Positions 21,101 through 32,345 of a stretch of 64,000 nucleotides of DNA are shown here, piece by piece; the stretch's first letter is position 1; each line of letters starts with the position of its first letter. This DNA is from Embiotoca jacksoni (lineage: Eukaryota > Chordata > Actinopteri > Embiotocidae). A program made the translations under genes and the position numbers. Location of the stretch: positions 1,191,571-1,255,570 of the forward strand of contig JAKOON010000059.1 of the NCBI GenBank assembly GCA_022577435.1, given 5' to 3'. The notes below the pieces were generated by a model. That model saw only the letters and a list, made by a program, of their open reading frames with translations, was not told the origin of the DNA and searched no databases.

Positions 21101-22670
21101 CTGTATAAAAGACACCCGTCTCAACTGGTTACCTGTATAAAAGACACCCGTCTCAACTGGTTACCTGTATAAAAGACACCCGTCTCAACTGGTTACCTAT
21201 ATAAAAGACACCCGTCTCAACTCGTTACCTGTATAGAAGACACCCGTCTCAAATGGTTACTTGTATAAAAGACACCCATCTCAACTGGTCACCTGTATAA
21301 AAGACACCCGACTCAATACGTTACCTGTATGAAAGACACCCGTCTCAACTGGTTACCCGTATAAAAGACACCCGTCTCAAATGGTTACTTGTATAAAAGA
21401 TACCCATCTCAACTGGTTGCCTGTATAAAAGACACCCGTCTCAACTGGTTACCTGTATAAAAGACACCCGTCTCAACACGTCACCTGTATAAAAGACACC
21501 CGTCTCAACTGGTTACCTGTATAAAAGACACCCGTCTCAACTGCTTACCTGTTTAAAAGACACCCGTCTCAACACGTTACCTGTATGAAAGACACCCGTC
21601 TCAACTGGTTACCTGTATAAAAGACACCCGTCTCAACTGGTTACCCGTATAAAAGACACCCATCTCAACTGGTTACCTGTATAAAAGACACCCGTCTCAA
21701 CTGGTTACCTGTATAAAAGACACCCGTCTCAACACGTCACCTGTATAAAAGACACCTGTCTCAACTGGTTACCTGTATAAAAGACACCCGTCTCAACACG
21801 TCACCTGTATAAAAGACACCCATCTCAACTGGTTACCCGTATAAAAGACACCCGTCTCAACTGGTTACCTGTATAAAAGACACCCGTCTCAACACGTCAC
21901 CTGTATAAAAGACACCCATCTCAACTGGTCACCTGTATAAAAGACACCCGACTCAATACGTTACCTGTATGAAAGACACCCGTCTCAACTGGTTACCTGT
22001 ATAAAAGACACCCGTCTCAACTGGTTACCCGTATAAAAGACACCCATCTCAACTGGTTACCTGTATAAAAGACACCCGTCTCAACTGGTTACCTGTATAA
22101 AAGACACCCGTCTCAACACGTCACCTGTATAAAAGACACCCATCTCAACTGGTTACCTGTATAAAAGACACCCGTCTCAACTGGTTACCTGTATAAAAGA
22201 CACCCATCTCAACCGGTTACCCGTATAAAAGACACCCATCTCAACTGGTTACCCGTATAAAAGACACCCGTCTCAACTGGTTACCTGTATAAAAGACACC
22301 CGTCTCAACTGGTTACCTGTATAAAAGACACCCATCTCAACCGGTTACCCGTATAAAAGACACCCATCTCAACTGGTTACCTGTATAAAAGACACCCGTC
22401 TCAACTGGTTACCTGTATAAAAGACACCCATCTCAACCGGTTACCCGTATAAAAGACACCCATCTCAACTGGTTACCCGTATAAAAGACACCCGTCTCAA
22501 CTGGTTACCTGTATAAAAGACACCCGTCTCAACTGCTTACCTGTTTAAAAGACACCCGTCTCAACTCGTTACCTGTATAAAAGACACCCGTCTCAACGCG
22601 TCACCTGTATAAAAGACACCCGTCTCAACACGTCACCTGTATAAAAGATACCTGTCTCAACTCATTACTT
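21100..22670. repeat. 32-bp minisatellite with a TATA box in nearly every unit
   Basis: About 49 tandem copies of a 32-bp unit, TATAAAAGACACCCGT plus CTCAACTGGTTACCTG, with common variants (CACGTCACC, CCATC, TATGAAAG, TTTAAAAG). The unit matches the leader segment of the Tc1 family whose left end lies immediately upstream. The array lies between OR1 and OR2 and ends about 390 bp before the OR2 start. Confidence 0.96.
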
Positions 22671-23056
22671 GTATATTGTTTTACTACAAATGTTGATTTC
22701 CTTTTTTTATTCCCTTTCACAAGGAACCCTAAAGACCTTTGCTGCAAGTTGAGCTTTGAACTGTTGACGTGACATGAATTATGTATGAGCGGCGCTCCGG
22801 TGGGAATCGTTATGCAAAGTACGGAGCAGCAGATATTACCGTGGCGACGCAGCAGTGTGCTGCACAGGCAGACAAATGTTCAACTATGTGGACGCTGTGA
22901 TTCATTTTTGGCCTTCACACGTTGACATGTGAACGTTGGCGTGAGACTCGGAGGAAGTGATGTTCGTGTTGTTCAGAATAATGAGCTGAGGATAAGAAAT
23001 GGGAAGCAAATATTTCTCCAACTTTCTGTGCTGTTGTTCTGTGAGCTAAAAGGAGA
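22671..23056. other. 5' flank of OR2
   Basis: Unique sequence between the TATA-bearing minisatellite and OR2. No specific promoter motif could be assigned. Confidence 0.5.
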
Positions 23057-24004
23057 ATGATGGTAAATTCCACTTTATCTTATTTTATTCTCAGCGCTTA
23101 CATACATGTAGGAAGTTTGAAGTACTTGTATTTCCTGTTGACGGCTGCTTTGTACCTGGTGATCATCGTGGTGAACGCATCGCTGCTGGTGGTGATCTGT
23201 GTGAACCGCAGCTTACATGAACCGATGTACCTGTTCCTGTGCAGCCTGTTAGTGAACGAGCTGTATGGTAGTTCAGGCTTGTTTCCCTTCCTGCTGCTTC
23301 AGATCCTGTCGGACGTTCACAGCGTTCCTGCTCAGTTTTGCTTTCTGCAGATTTACTGTTTGTACACGTACGCACACGTAGAGTTTTGCAACTTGGCCGT
23401 GATGTCGTACGACCGCTACGTCGCCATCTGCTGGCCGCTGCAGTACAACACACATATGACCTTTAAGAAGACGGTTATCTTCATCGGTGTCTTGTGGTTG
23501 TATTCCTTCCTGAAATTCTTAATAACTTTCTCCCTGAACGTGCGCCTGCCGCTGTGTGGGAACACCATCAGCTCTCTATACTGTCACAACTACCTGGTGG
23601 TGAAGCTGGCGTGTTCCGACACCAAAGTCAACAACATTTTTGGACTCTTCGGGACAGTGCTCACGGTTCTGGTTCCTCTGCTTCCCATTCTGTTCTCTTA
23701 CACCAAAATCCTGAAGGTGTGTTTCTCTGGCTGCAGCCGGACGAGGCAGAAGGCCGTCAGCACCTGCACGCCTCACCTGGTGTCTCTGTTCAACTTCTCT
23801 TTCGGCTGCTGCTTTGAGATCCTGCAGAGTCGGTTCGATTTGAGCGATCTGTCCGCCGTGCTGCGACTCCTTCTGTCACTTTACTTCCTCCTCATTCAGC
23901 CTCTTCTGACTCCCGTCATCTACGGGATGCAAATGTCCAAAATACGAAATGGATATAAAAGTGTGTTCAGTTGTAAAACTTTGACTCGTTGCAGAGATGC
24001 GTAG
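23057..24004 (+). CDS. OR2: odorant receptor, fish family (group delta-like)
   Basis: 315-residue single-exon odorant receptor, open. N-glycosylation site NST at 4-6, LHEPMYLFLCSLLVNELYGS at 53-72, MSYDRYVAIC at 116-125, and PVIYGMQMSKIR in TM7. TM1 differs from the other five family members (VVNASLL instead of VSNVFLL). From TM5 to TM7 it is identical at DNA level to OR1 over 254 bp (23690-23943). In contrast TM4 and the second extracellular loop differ clearly between the two. Start chosen at the first Met; a second Met follows directly. Confidence 0.93.
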   Translation: MMVNSTLSYFILSAYIHVGSLKYLYFLLTAALYLVIIVVNASLLVVICVNRSLHEPMYLFLCSLLVNELYGSSGLFPFLLLQILSDVHSVPAQFCFLQIYCLYTYAHVEFCNLAVMSYDRYVAICWPLQYNTHMTFKKTVIFIGVLWLYSFLKFLITFSLNVRLPLCGNTISSLYCHNYLVVKLACSDTKVNNIFGLFGTVLTVLVPLLPILFSYTKILKVCFSGCSRTRQKAVSTCTPHLVSLFNFSFGCCFEILQSRFDLSDLSAVLRLLLSLYFLLIQPLLTPVIYGMQMSKIRNGYKSVFSCKTLTRCRDA

Positions 24005-24295
24005 AAGTGATTGTTTTAAAATAAGTTCTTTGACATGTTTGAGTTCACAATGAAATGTATTTTATTGTGTTATGAAACGATAGATTCTTTATAAACTTCA
24101 TCATCTACCTTTTCTTCATCACTGATTACTGTGAACTAACGTGATATTTTCTGGAAAGACTTTTAATAACATAATAACATGGTCAGAGCTGGTTTATTGT
24201 ATTCATGTGTTAATAATAGAAAGAATTCCTTCATATCGTTCTGAATATTGAAAGATGAAACTGACTGACAAAATCAAATGAAAAGCTCGATGGTG
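24005..24295. other. 3' flank of OR2, nothing recognised
   Basis: AT-rich unique sequence up to a TG microsatellite. Confidence 0.45.

Positions 24296-24365
<70 letters not shown>
24296..24365 (+). repeat. (TG)n microsatellite
   Basis: Near-perfect TG run of about 35 repeats. A short CA run follows at 24410-24425. Confidence 0.98.
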
Positions 24366-24366
<1 letters not shown>

Positions 24367-24519
24367 AGTGTGTGCAGTGTTAGACCATGGCTCTAATGAA
24401 ACCCCCCCCCCACACACACACACACATTCTGGTTAAGTGTTTGTGAAACCACTGAGTGCTGCTGATTCTTTTTATGCTGCAAAGCTTCTGTAAAACTCCG
24501 TCAGTTGCTCCTGCTAATG

Positions 24520-25372
24520 TCATCAACCATCAGTGATGTCATCAACCATCAGTGATGTCATCAACCATCAGTGATGTCATCGTTGGTTTGTGAACGTTCC
24601 GCTCCCTTCACTGGTTACCAGTAGCCGCCTGCATCCGTTTCCAAACATTGGTACTTGCGTACCGTGCTACGAACAGATCAGGTCCAGTCTACATCCAGGA
24701 CATGGTCCAACCTTACACCCCACCCCGTTCACTCTGCTCCTGCTCCTCCTCCTCCTCCTCTGTCCTGGCTCCTAAATGGTAGAATGAGCTCCACCGACAT
24801 CAGGACAGCAGAAACTCTGAACATCTTCCACCACAAACTAAAAACACAACTCCTCCTCTTCCTCTCCTCCTCTCCTCCTCCTCCTCTTCCTCCTTTATCT
24901 TGAACAGTAGAACTTTAGTATCTTAAAATAGAACTTACTGATAGAACTTTGTACTTTGGCTTTCTGGAAGAAATTGTATTTTCTTGATTCTTGTTGTTCT
25001 GGTTTTGAACCCTCATGGTTGAAATGAACTGATTGTAAGTCGCTTTGGATAAAAGCGTCAGATAAATGAAATGTAATGTAACGTAATGTAACGTAATGTA
25101 ACGTTATGAATCCTCCAGTTCAAATTCTGTCCGTCACCATCTTGATAGTTCGGAGTGGTTTGGAGCAGGAAGTGACCATATTAGGTCTCCAATCAGATCA
25201 GTCAGATCCACCACTGGCTCCTCCCCCAGCTCGTCCAAATATGGTCACTTCCTGCTCCAAACCACTCCAAACTATCAAGATGGTGACGGACAGAATCTGA
25301 ACCGGAGGATTCATAACGTTCATGAACCAATGATGACATCACTGATGGTTGATGACATCACTGATGGTTGAT
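24520..25372. mobile_element. Long palindromic (MITE-like) element interrupted by a LINE tail
   Basis: The left arm (24520-24595: repeated CATCAACCATCAGTGATGT, then GTTTGTGAACGTT) and the right arm (25102-25372) are inverted repeats. The inner arms at 25102-25185 and 25233-25317 are also near-perfect inverted repeats (TCCGTCACCATCTTGATAG against CTATCAAGATGGTGACGGA). A second copy of one half occurs at 44505-44650, where GTGAACGTTATGAATCCTCC is uninterrupted. No coding capacity. Confidence 0.75.
24596..25101 (+). mobile_element. Truncated LINE 3' end (L2/CR1-like tail)
   Basis: Begins in the last coding part of a reverse-transcriptase protein (SLHWLPVAA-like residues are recognisable with changes). 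It ends with the typical tail GTAAGTCGCTTTGGATAAAA, GCGTCAGATAAATGAAATG and ATGTAACG repeats. It sits within the palindromic element at AACGTT, which is present on both sides. Confidence 0.65.
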
Positions 25373-25379
25373 GGATGAT

Positions 25380-25922
25380 GGTTGACTCTACGTCACAGAT
25401 CAGAGCAGTGACACACTGACAAGAACATTTAAAAGAAACTGGCAGAATGCCTGTTGAGAATAATATCTGCAAAGTAACAACTACACTGACTGAGATGTTC
25501 AGACGGAGAAGTTTGGTCAAATAATCAGAGCAGAGATAAAGACTGAGATTATTTAAAAGACTTTAAACAACAGTTTATCAGATTTACCGCACAAATTTTA
25601 GACCTCTATTTGTCTTTTCCGACTTCAAAGTATCAGTTAATTATTTGACTTTTCTGCTTTGTGATAAAACTTGAATAAATATAAACTTTCACGTGTTCCA
25701 GATGGCAGACCACTTTATTGATATCACACACTTATACCCAACATGACATGACCAAGTTCAAACCATCATATAGACTTCAAACAATGAATTAAACAATAAA
25801 ACAAAATTTAATCCATGAAGCTAAAACAACACACAAGGATAAACAGGAGCAGGAGTTAATACTAAAAAAAACATGGAACTGATGCGTTTCTGTCTTAATA
25901 AACAGTCACAACATCTTGAAAT
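25380..25922. other. Intergenic 3' of OR3
   Basis: Unique sequence. No supported gene or repeat. Confidence 0.45.
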
Positions 25923-26876
25923 CTAAAAATCACTGCGTTTGGCTGTGATTTTGCCGGCGAGCAGCCTCCTGCAGATGAACCTGACGTTGGTGAGGTTGAG
26001 TCCGTACACCAGCGGGTTGAACAGCGGCTGGCAGCAGATGAAGTACACGGACAGCAAGACGCGCAGCATGTGCGGCACGCTGCTCATATCAAACCGGCTC
26101 TGCAGGACCTCAAAGAAACATCCGAAGAAGAAGTTGATGAGCGAGGCCAGGTGAGGCGAGCAGGTGCTCACGGCTTTCTGCCTCGTCTGTCTGGAGCCGG
26201 AGAAACAAACTCTGAGGATCCTGGTGTACGAGTAGAGGATGAGTCCAGCGAGTCCGACCAGCACGGTGAAGGTGTAGACGAGTCCGTACACGTTGTTGAC
26301 GGTGGTGTCGGAGCACGCCAGCTTCACCACCGCGTAGTTGTTGCAATACAAACCGTCAATGATGTTCCCACACAGACGCAGAGACGCGTTCAGGGAGATC
26401 ATGACGACAATGAAGACGACGGGGAGGAACCACGAGAGGGCGACGAGCACCGACACCTTCTGGAGCGTCATGCGGGCGTTGTACTGCAGAGGGTGGCAGA
26501 TGGCGACGTAGCGGTCGTACGACATCACGGCCAAGTTGTAAAACTCCACGTTAGCGTACATGTAGAGACAAAAAATCTGCAGGAAGCAGAACGCAGCAGG
26601 AACGGTGTGAACGTCCGACAGGATCTGAAGCAGCAGGAAGGGAAACAAGCCTGAACTACCATACAGCTCGCTCACTAACAGGCTGCACAGGAACAGGTAC
26701 ATCGGTTCATGTAAGCTGCGGTTCACACAGATCACCACCAGGAGGAACACGTTGGAGACCACGATCACAACGTACAGACACGCAACGACCAGGAAACAAA
26801 GGTATCTGAGGAGCCCGGTGTCGACATAGGACCCCATGATGAAGAAGGAAACCTGCGTGTAGTTCATCATCATCAT
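25923..26876 (-). CDS. OR3: odorant receptor, fish family (group delta-like)
   Basis: 317-residue single-exon receptor on the minus strand. It begins with four consecutive Met codons; the fourth (26867) puts NYT, a glycosylation site, at position 2. It has MSYDRYVAICHPLQYN at the end of TM3, KAVSTCSPHL in TM6, and NPLVYGLNLTNVR in TM7. The shared block is at 26612-26738 and carries one substitution that changes VNELYG to VSELYG. Its 5' end lies about 60 bp from a 1.3-kb minisatellite. Confidence 0.93.
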   Translation of the reverse strand: MMMMNYTQVSFFIMGSYVDTGLLRYLCFLVVACLYVVIVVSNVFLLVVICVNRSLHEPMYLFLCSLLVSELYGSSGLFPFLLLQILSDVHTVPAAFCFLQIFCLYMYANVEFYNLAVMSYDRYVAICHPLQYNARMTLQKVSVLVALSWFLPVVFIVVMISLNASLRLCGNIIDGLYCNNYAVVKLACSDTTVNNVYGLVYTFTVLVGLAGLILYSYTRILRVCFSGSRQTRQKAVSTCSPHLASLINFFFGCFFEVLQSRFDMSSVPHMLRVLLSVYFICCQPLFNPLVYGLNLTNVRFICRRLLAGKITAKRSDF

Positions 26877-26937
26877 CTTCTATTTGATGCAGAGAAACAA
26901 GATGTTAACGAAATATTCTCACTGATGACAGACAGAT

Positions 26938-28215
26938 CAAAAACAACGTTTCAAAAACAACGTTTCAAAGACAACGTTTCAAAGACAACGTTTCAAAGAC
27001 GTTTCAAAAACAACGTTTCAAAAACAACGTTTCAAAGACGTTTCAAAAACAACGTTTCAAAAACAACGTTTCAAAGACGTTTCAAAAACCATGTTTCAAA
27101 AACAACGTTTCAAAGACGTTTCAAAAACAATGTTTCAAAAACAACGTTTCAAAGACGTTTCAAAAACAATGTTTCAAAGACGTTTCAAAAACGTTTCAAA
27201 AACAACGTTTCAAAGACAACGTTTCAAAGACGTTTCAAAAACAACGTTTCAAAAACAACGTTTCAAAGACGTTTCAAAGACATTTCAAAAACAATGTTTC
27301 AAAGACGTTTCAAAAACGTTTCAAAAACAACGTTTCAAAGACGTTTCAAAAACAACGTTTCAAAGACGTTTCAAAAACAATGTTTCAAAAACAACGTTTC
27401 AAAGACGTTTCAAAAACAACGTTTCAAAAACAACGTTTCAAAGACGTTTCAAAAACAACGTTTCAAAAACAACGTTTCAAAGACGTTTCAAAAACAACGT
27501 TTCAAAAACAACGTTTCAAAAACAACGTTTCAAAAACAACGTTTCAAAGACGTTTCAAAAACAACGTTTCAAAAACAACGTTTCAAAGACGTTTCAAAAA
27601 CAACGTTTCAAAAACAATGTTTCAAAGACGTTTCAAAAACGTTTCAAAAACAACGTTTCAAAGACGTTTCAAAAACAACGTTTCAAAAACAACGTTTCAA
27701 AGACGTTTCAAAAACAACGTTTCAAAAACAACGTTTCAAAGACGTTTCAAAAACAACGTTTCAAAAACAACGTTTCAAAGACGTTTCAAAAACAACGTTT
27801 CAAAGACGTTTCAAAAACAATGTTTCAAAAACGTTTCAAAGACATTTCAAAAACAATGTTTCAAAGACGTTTCAAAAACGTTTCAAAGACGTTTCAAAAA
27901 CAACGTTTCAAAAACAACGTTTCAAAGACGTTTCAAAAACAATGTTTCAAAAACAACGTTTCAAAAACGTTTCAAAAACGTTTCAAAAACAACGTTTCAA
28001 AAACAATGTTTCAAAAACAACGTTTCAAAAACAACGTTTCAAAAACGTTTCAAAAACAACGTTTCAAAAACAACGTTTCAAAAACAATGTTTCAAAAACA
28101 ACGTTTCAAAAACGTTTCAGAAACAATGTTTCAAAAACAACTTTTCAAAGACAACGTTTCAAAAACAACGTTTCAAAAACGTTTCAAAGACAACGTTTCA
28201 AAAACACTTCGTAAA
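26938..28215. repeat. 14/11-bp minisatellite (CGTTTCAAAAACAA / CGTTTCAAAGA)
   Basis: About 1.28 kb mixture of 14-bp CGTTTCAAAAACAA and 11-bp CGTTTCAAAGA units, immediately 5' of OR3. It is open in three plus-strand frames and gives long Lys/Phe/Gln/Asn/Val repeats in translation, none of which is a protein. Confidence 0.97.
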
Positions 28216-28599
28216 ATCAACCGACCGTTCTTCTTCTGAAGAGATTCAGTTACAGTAACATACGTGTTCACCTGAAGTCACAGTAACATACATGTGCGTG
28301 TGTTCACCTGCAGTCCTGATCCAGTTGGACTGAGTCTGGGACTCTGCCTCCACTTCATTTATCCTCTCTGACAGCATGACGTCGTCACCAGAGGACAGAC
28401 AGACAGACAGCCGTTCTCCGAGCTCGTCCTGCTCGCTCACCTTTCTACTCCTTTTAGATTTTTTTTATAGCAGATAATTTTCCCCAAAAACATTTTTGGA
28501 ATTTGTTTTGCGGTAAAGCTGCAAAACTAAAATACATCTTTACTTTTTATAACTACCTGATCAACATTAAGATATAATATACGGAAAAAAAATTAAATC

Positions 28600-28855
28600 A
28601 TGGCCTCGATTTAATATTTCGTGGCCTACATTTAGTATTTTACGGGCTTGATAAAGCAGTTTGAGTCCTTCATTTAATATTTCATGGCCTCTGTTTATTT
28701 TTTCGTGGCCTCCATTTAATATGTCGTGGCCTCCATTTATTATTTCTTGGCCTGTTTAGTATTTCGTGATCATATTTCCTTTTAATATTTGCTGGCCTCC
28801 GTTTAGTATTTCGTGACCTTGATTTAATATTTTGTGACCTGTTTATTATTTTGTG
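28600..28855. repeat. Degenerate ~22-bp tandem repeat
   Basis: About ten diverged copies of GGCCTCCATTTAATATTTCG with variable ends. Confidence 0.7.
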
Positions 28856-29123
28856 CTTACAAATAAAATATATGGGTGATGTCACTGCTGGTTGCCGCTT
28901 GGTGGTAAACAAAAGTTTTTTTTAATTTGATGTATTCCTCTGATCATTCGGCATCGGTGGGCGTTAACGAACTTGAAGAGGTTAAAAGCAGCAGAGCAGA
29001 GTTTCAGCTCAATCAGGAGGGACTCAGTTCAACTGCAACATGTTTCTGTTGTTTTAAATCCAGAATGCCTTCATCTTCTGCAATGCTTTTCTTGGTGAAC
29101 TCTTCTTTGGTGTCTGCAGGACG

Positions 29124-30065
29124 ATGAGAAACTTCACACAGGTGTCATATTTCACACTTACTGCTTATTTTGACGTTGGGATTTTTAAATATCTGTGTTT
29201 TATTGTTGTCATACTGCTCTATATTCTAATCGTGGTCTCCAACGTGTTCCTCCTGGTGGTGATCTGTGTGAACCGCAGCTTACATGAACCGATGTACCTG
29301 TTCCTGTGCAGCCTGTTAGTGAACGAGCTGTATGGTAGTTCAGGCTTGTTTCCCTTCCTGCTGCTTCAGATCCTGTCGGACGTTCACACCGTTCCTGCTG
29401 CGTTCTGCTTCCTGCAGATTTTCTGTTTGTACTCGTACGCTATTGTTGAATTTTTAAACTTGTCCGTCATGTCGTACGACCGCTACTTCGCTATTTGTCA
29501 TCCTCTGCAGTACAACGCATGGATGACCCACGGCAGGATTTCCCTCCTGGTTGCTCTGGTGTGGTTTTATGCTGCTGTCATATGTTTTGTTCCGATATCA
29601 ATAAGTTTCCATCTGCGGCTGTGCGGGAACATCATTAACAAAGTGTACTGTGATAACTACCCCATCGTCAAACTGTCCTGCTCCGACACCACCGTCAACA
29701 ACATCTACGGTCTCATCACCACCTCTGTGACCATCTTATGTCCTGTATCTCTGATCCTCTACACCTACATGAGGATCCTCAAAGTGTGTTTTTCTGGATC
29801 CAAACAGACCCGACAGAAAGCCGTCCGCACCTGCACACCTCACCTCGCCTCTCTGCTCAACTTCTCTCTTGGCTGCTTTTTTGAAATCTACCAGAGCAGG
29901 TTTAATATGAGCGGCGTACCGAACATGTTACGGATATTTTTATCCGTGTACTTTCTGACATGTCAGCCGCTTTTCAACCCTCTGATGTACGGCCTGAAAC
30001 TGGCAAACATCCGAGCCATCTGCAAAAATCTGATTTTTGCTCAAATGCAAGAGATTATTTTATGA
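29124..30065 (+). CDS. OR4: odorant receptor, fish family (group delta-like)
   Basis: 313 residues, single exon, open. N-terminal NFT glycosylation site (3-5), MSYDRYFAICHPLQYN at 116-131, KAVRTCTPHL in TM6 and NPLMYGLKLANIR in TM7. An acceptor-like TTTGGTGTCTGCAG ends at 29119, four bases before the start codon, suggesting a 5' non-coding exon spliced just upstream. The shared 127-bp block is at 29256-29382. Confidence 0.94.
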   Translation: MRNFTQVSYFTLTAYFDVGIFKYLCFIVVILLYILIVVSNVFLLVVICVNRSLHEPMYLFLCSLLVNELYGSSGLFPFLLLQILSDVHTVPAAFCFLQIFCLYSYAIVEFLNLSVMSYDRYFAICHPLQYNAWMTHGRISLLVALVWFYAAVICFVPISISFHLRLCGNIINKVYCDNYPIVKLSCSDTTVNNIYGLITTSVTILCPVSLILYTYMRILKVCFSGSKQTRQKAVRTCTPHLASLLNFSLGCFFEIYQSRFNMSGVPNMLRIFLSVYFLTCQPLFNPLMYGLKLANIRAICKNLIFAQMQEIIL

Positions 30066-30534
30066 AAAGTTGTCTTTACATTCATAACCGGTGTATTTTG
30101 TTATATGATGGAGAATAATCTAACATATACTTTGTTGTGTGCCGTTGACACCGTTTTGCTGCCGTAACAACCGGTTACACCGTCAGCTGTAGAAATGGTC
30201 ATAACTTACTGTAGATTTTTGAAAGCATTGTGTCAAATTGAGAAATCACTTGTGTTCATTAGAAGAAGACAAAACAAAATATACATTGTAGTTGTTTGCA
30301 TGATTTATCTTTGTCTTCAAATAATAAACCGCTCACCAACCGCCTAAGATTTAATGTCTTCTGGGCTTTTCAGGGACTGAAACAGGAGCTTGGATAACAA
30401 AGAAGTCTGAATATATGAGCCTTTCTTTAGCACCACATCATCTGTTACCTGATATCCTGGAGCTGACCGGCGGCTTTCTGAAACCTGTTCAGTGATGTGA
30501 ATAATGGCTCTTTGAATAGATTCACATCTTAAGC
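30066..30534. other. 3' flank of OR4, nothing recognised
   Basis: Unique sequence. No supported gene. Confidence 0.45.
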
Positions 30535-31945
30535 CGAGACATGACTAAATACGAAACACGACTTAATACGAAACACAACTTAATATACTGAAACACGATT
30601 TAATAGGAAACACGACAAAATATGAAACAATACTTAAGACTGAAACACGACTAAATACGAAACACTGCTTAATACTAAATACGACTAAATACGAAACATG
30701 ACTTAATATGAAACACGACTTAATACGAAACACAACTTAATACTGAAACACGATTTAATAGGAAACACGACAAAATACGAAACAAGACTTGAGACTGAAA
30801 CACGACTAAATACAAAACAACTTAATACTGAAACACGACTAAATACGAAACATGACTTAATACGAAACACGACTAAATACAAAACAACTTAATACTGAAA
30901 CACGACTAAATACGAAACACTGCTTAATACTAAACACGACTAAATACGAAACACTGCTTAATACTAAACACGACTAAATACGAAACATGACTTAATACGA
31001 AACACGACTAAATACAAAACAACTTAATACTGAAACACGACTAAATACGAAACACTGCTTAATACTAAACACGACTAAATACGAAACACTGCTTAATACT
31101 AAACACGACTAAATACGAAACATGACTTAATACTGAAACACGACTAAATAAGAAACACGATTTAATAGGAAACACGACAAAATACGAAACAAGACTTAAG
31201 ACTGAAACATGACTAAATACAAAACAACTTAATACTGAAACACGACTAAATACGAAACACGACTTAATACGAAACACGACTAAATACGAAACATGACTTA
31301 ATACGAAACACGACTAAATACAAAACAACTTAATACTGAAACACGACTAAATACGAAACACGACTTAATACGAAACACGACTAAATACAAAACAACTTAA
31401 TACTAAACACGACTAAATACTAAACACGACTAAATACGAAACACGATTTAATACGAAACACGACTAAATACAAAACAACTTAATACTAAACACGACTAAA
31501 TACTAAACACGACTAAATACGAAACACGATTTAATAGGAAACACGACAAAATACGAAACAAGACTTAAGACTGAAACACGACTAAATACAAAACAACTTA
31601 ATACTGAAACACGACTAAATACTAAACACGACTAAATACCAAACACGGCTTAATACTAAACACGACTTAATATGAAACAAGACTTAAGACTGAAGCATGA
31701 CTAAATACAAAACACGACTTAATACAAAACACGACTTAATACTGAGACACGATTTAATACTGAAACACTACTAAATACGAAACACTACTAAATACGAAAC
31801 ACAACTTAATACGAAACACAACTTAATACTGAGACACAACTAAATACTGAAACACGATTTAATACTGAAACACGACTAAATACGAAACACGATTTAATAC
31901 GAAATATGATTTAATACTGAAACACGATTTAATACTGAAACATGA
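30535..31945. repeat. ~17-bp minisatellite (AATACGAAACACGACTT)
   Basis: Long imperfect array of 13-18 bp units (AATACGAAACACGACTT, AATACTGAAACACGACTA, AATACAAAACAACTT). Longer composite blocks recur. Degenerate units continue from 32120 to 32345, after an inserted LINE tail. Confidence 0.95.
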
Positions 31946-32119
31946 TTTAATACTCCCTATTTAATTTTCCCCATTATTTTTGTGAATATGTTTTTTAGTT
32001 GTACATTCGTCTATTTATGTTTTACATGTCTATTTGTCTTTTTCTTTGTTTGCAAGTTACAACCGGAGTCAAATTCCTTGTACTTGTAAACATACCTGGC
32101 CAATAAAGCTGATTCTGAT
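31946..32119 (+). mobile_element. LINE 3'-tail fragment inside the minisatellite
   Basis: CCGGAGTCAAATTCCTTGTA and CTGGCCAATAAAGCTGATTC are typical of the 3' end of a fish CR1/L2-type LINE. Array units lie on both sides, so this is an insertion or a captured fragment. Confidence 0.55.
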
Positions 32120-32345
32120 TCACGAATAAATAGGAAAACATGACATGAATACAGAAACACAACTTAATACTGAAACATGATTAAATGGTAGACCTCTACT
32201 AAATATTAAAACTCGACTAAATACTGAAAGTCTACTAAATATTGAAATAAAACTAAATACCAAAACATGAATAAATTCAGAAACACGATTTACTATAACA
32301 CGTGTAAAAAACACCGAAACACAACTCAGTATTGTAACAGGACTT
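32120..32345. repeat. Degenerate continuation of the ~17-bp minisatellite
   Basis: Diverged GAAACACGACTTAATACT-like units, clearly related to the array before the LINE tail but less homogeneous. Confidence 0.8.

Noticed and set aside
26925..28258. Three overlapping frames of 292-429 residues (FKNNVSKT repeats)
   Set aside because: Translation of the 14/11-bp minisatellite; the three frames carry the same motif out of register.
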